Shown here: positions 63,811 through 64,000 of the stretch, one piece after another
Layout of the letters: every line of letters starts with the position of its first letter
Position numbering within the stretch: the first letter of the stretch is position 1
Source of the DNA: Paenibacillus_AA sp045062745
GTDB taxonomy: Bacteria; Bacillota; Bacilli; Paenibacillales; NBRC-103111
Direction: 5' to 3'
Assembly: GCF_045062745.1 (NCBI RefSeq)
Contig: NZ_JBJGED010000035.1
Coordinates: 9,903-73,902 of the forward strand
DNA: 64,000 nt
Program-made: the position numbers and the translations under genes
Notes under the pieces: model-generated
What the model saw: only the letters and a program-made list of their open reading frames with translations
The model's database searches: none
Told to the model about the DNA's origin: nothing

Positions 63811-63828
63811 ACTTGCTGTTTGGTGTCC

Positions 63829-63876
63829 TGGACGTCCGGGCCGACGAATGGAATTTCGTGGCCTCGGGCGTTTTTT
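63829..63876 (+). terminator. Intrinsic terminator after lysS
   Basis: GGACGTCCGGGCC pairs with GGCCTCGGGCG across CGACGAA...TTCGTGG, followed by six T. Confidence 0.75.
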
Positions 63877-63905
63877 GGTCCCAGAAACTTGAAGATAAAA
63901 AAGAC

Positions 63906-63935
63906 TTGCATTGGATCGATAGGATGTGCTATATT
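63906..63935 (+). promoter_or_regulatory. rRNA operon promoter
   Basis: TTGCAT (63906-63911) and TATATT (63930-63935) with an 18-base spacer, directly followed by the leader ending in TTGTTCCTTGAAAACTGAAC. Confidence 0.7.
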
Positions 63936-63941
63936 CATAAA

Positions 63942-64000
63942 GTCGCTGTTCGGACGGCAGTGCTGCCGACGACGACGGGATTGTTCCTTGAAAACTGAAC
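63942..64000 (+). ncRNA. rRNA operon leader (start of pre-16S transcript, truncated)
   Basis: The last bases, CCTTGAAAACTGAAC, are the well-known motif of Bacillales rRNA leaders just before 16S rRNA. The 16S gene itself would begin outside the window. Confidence 0.7.

Overview
The window is a near-continuous stretch of core chromosome from a Gram-positive, endospore-forming Bacillales bacterium, most likely a member of the Paenibacillaceae (Paenibacillus or a close relative). The gene order follows the classic tatD-to-lysS segment near the origin of Bacillus subtilis (yabD yabE rnmV ksgA yabG veg sspF ispE purR ridA spoVG glmU ctc pth fin mfd spoVT yabM yabN rqcP yabP yabQ divIC yabR tRNA-Met spoIIE yabS yabT tilS hpt ftsH coaX hslO yacD cysK pabBAC folP folB folK yazB dusB greA lysS, then an rRNA operon leader). 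High GC, frequent TTG and GTG starts and strong GGAGG ribosome binding sites fit Paenibacillaceae. The species was not determined.

Layout. 1-5443: end of an HD phosphohydrolase gene, tatD, an inserted minus-strand ecsAB ABC exporter, then a ydaO-type c-di-AMP riboswitch with its terminator in front of a G5/3D cell-wall protein. 5500-13610: RNA maturation (rnmV, rsmA), spore and regulatory genes (yabG, veg, sspF, spoVG), ispE, purR-ridA and glmU. 13678-20493: L25/Ctc, a small minus-strand gene, pth, fin, mfd and a PrsA-like lipoprotein. The prs gene that follows glmU in B. subtilis is absent. 20692-27364: spoVT, a flippase, yabN, HU, rqcP, yabPQ, divIC and yabR. 27491-31269: tRNA-Met, then a three-gene block (pdaA, a secreted amidase-like protein, a SpoVB-like flippase) between the tRNA and spoIIE; pdaA and the amidase diverge from well-matched sigma-G promoters. 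31595-40766: spoIIE, yabS, yabT, tilS, hpt, ftsH. 40951-47818: a GbsR-type regulator and an RND pump/adaptor/secreted-protein operon. 48027-55228: nadABC tightly coupled to coaX, then hslO, a foldase and cysK. 55392-63810: PABA/folate operon, dusB, greA, lysS. The window ends in an rrn promoter and leader.

Non-coding structure worth attention: (1) a dispersed ~60-base palindromic repeat with four recognisable copies (two in tandem at 14405-14540, one in the mfd leader at 15828-15890, one inverted at 25315-25370) and a possible half copy at 44747-44765; (2) a 218-base imperfect palindrome at 7342-7559 before yabG; (3) an 810-base gap between spoIIE and yabS holding degenerate G-rich direct repeats, four spaced GAGGGA/TCCCTC hairpins and a further long-stem structure; (4) several good matches to stage-specific sporulation promoters (sigma-H spoVG, sigma-G spoVT, divergent sigma-G pair, sigma-E, and a Spo0A-type spoIIE promoter with a 21-base spacer). 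No CRISPR array, transposase, prophage or defence system was seen. All assignments come from reading the sequence; no database search was run.
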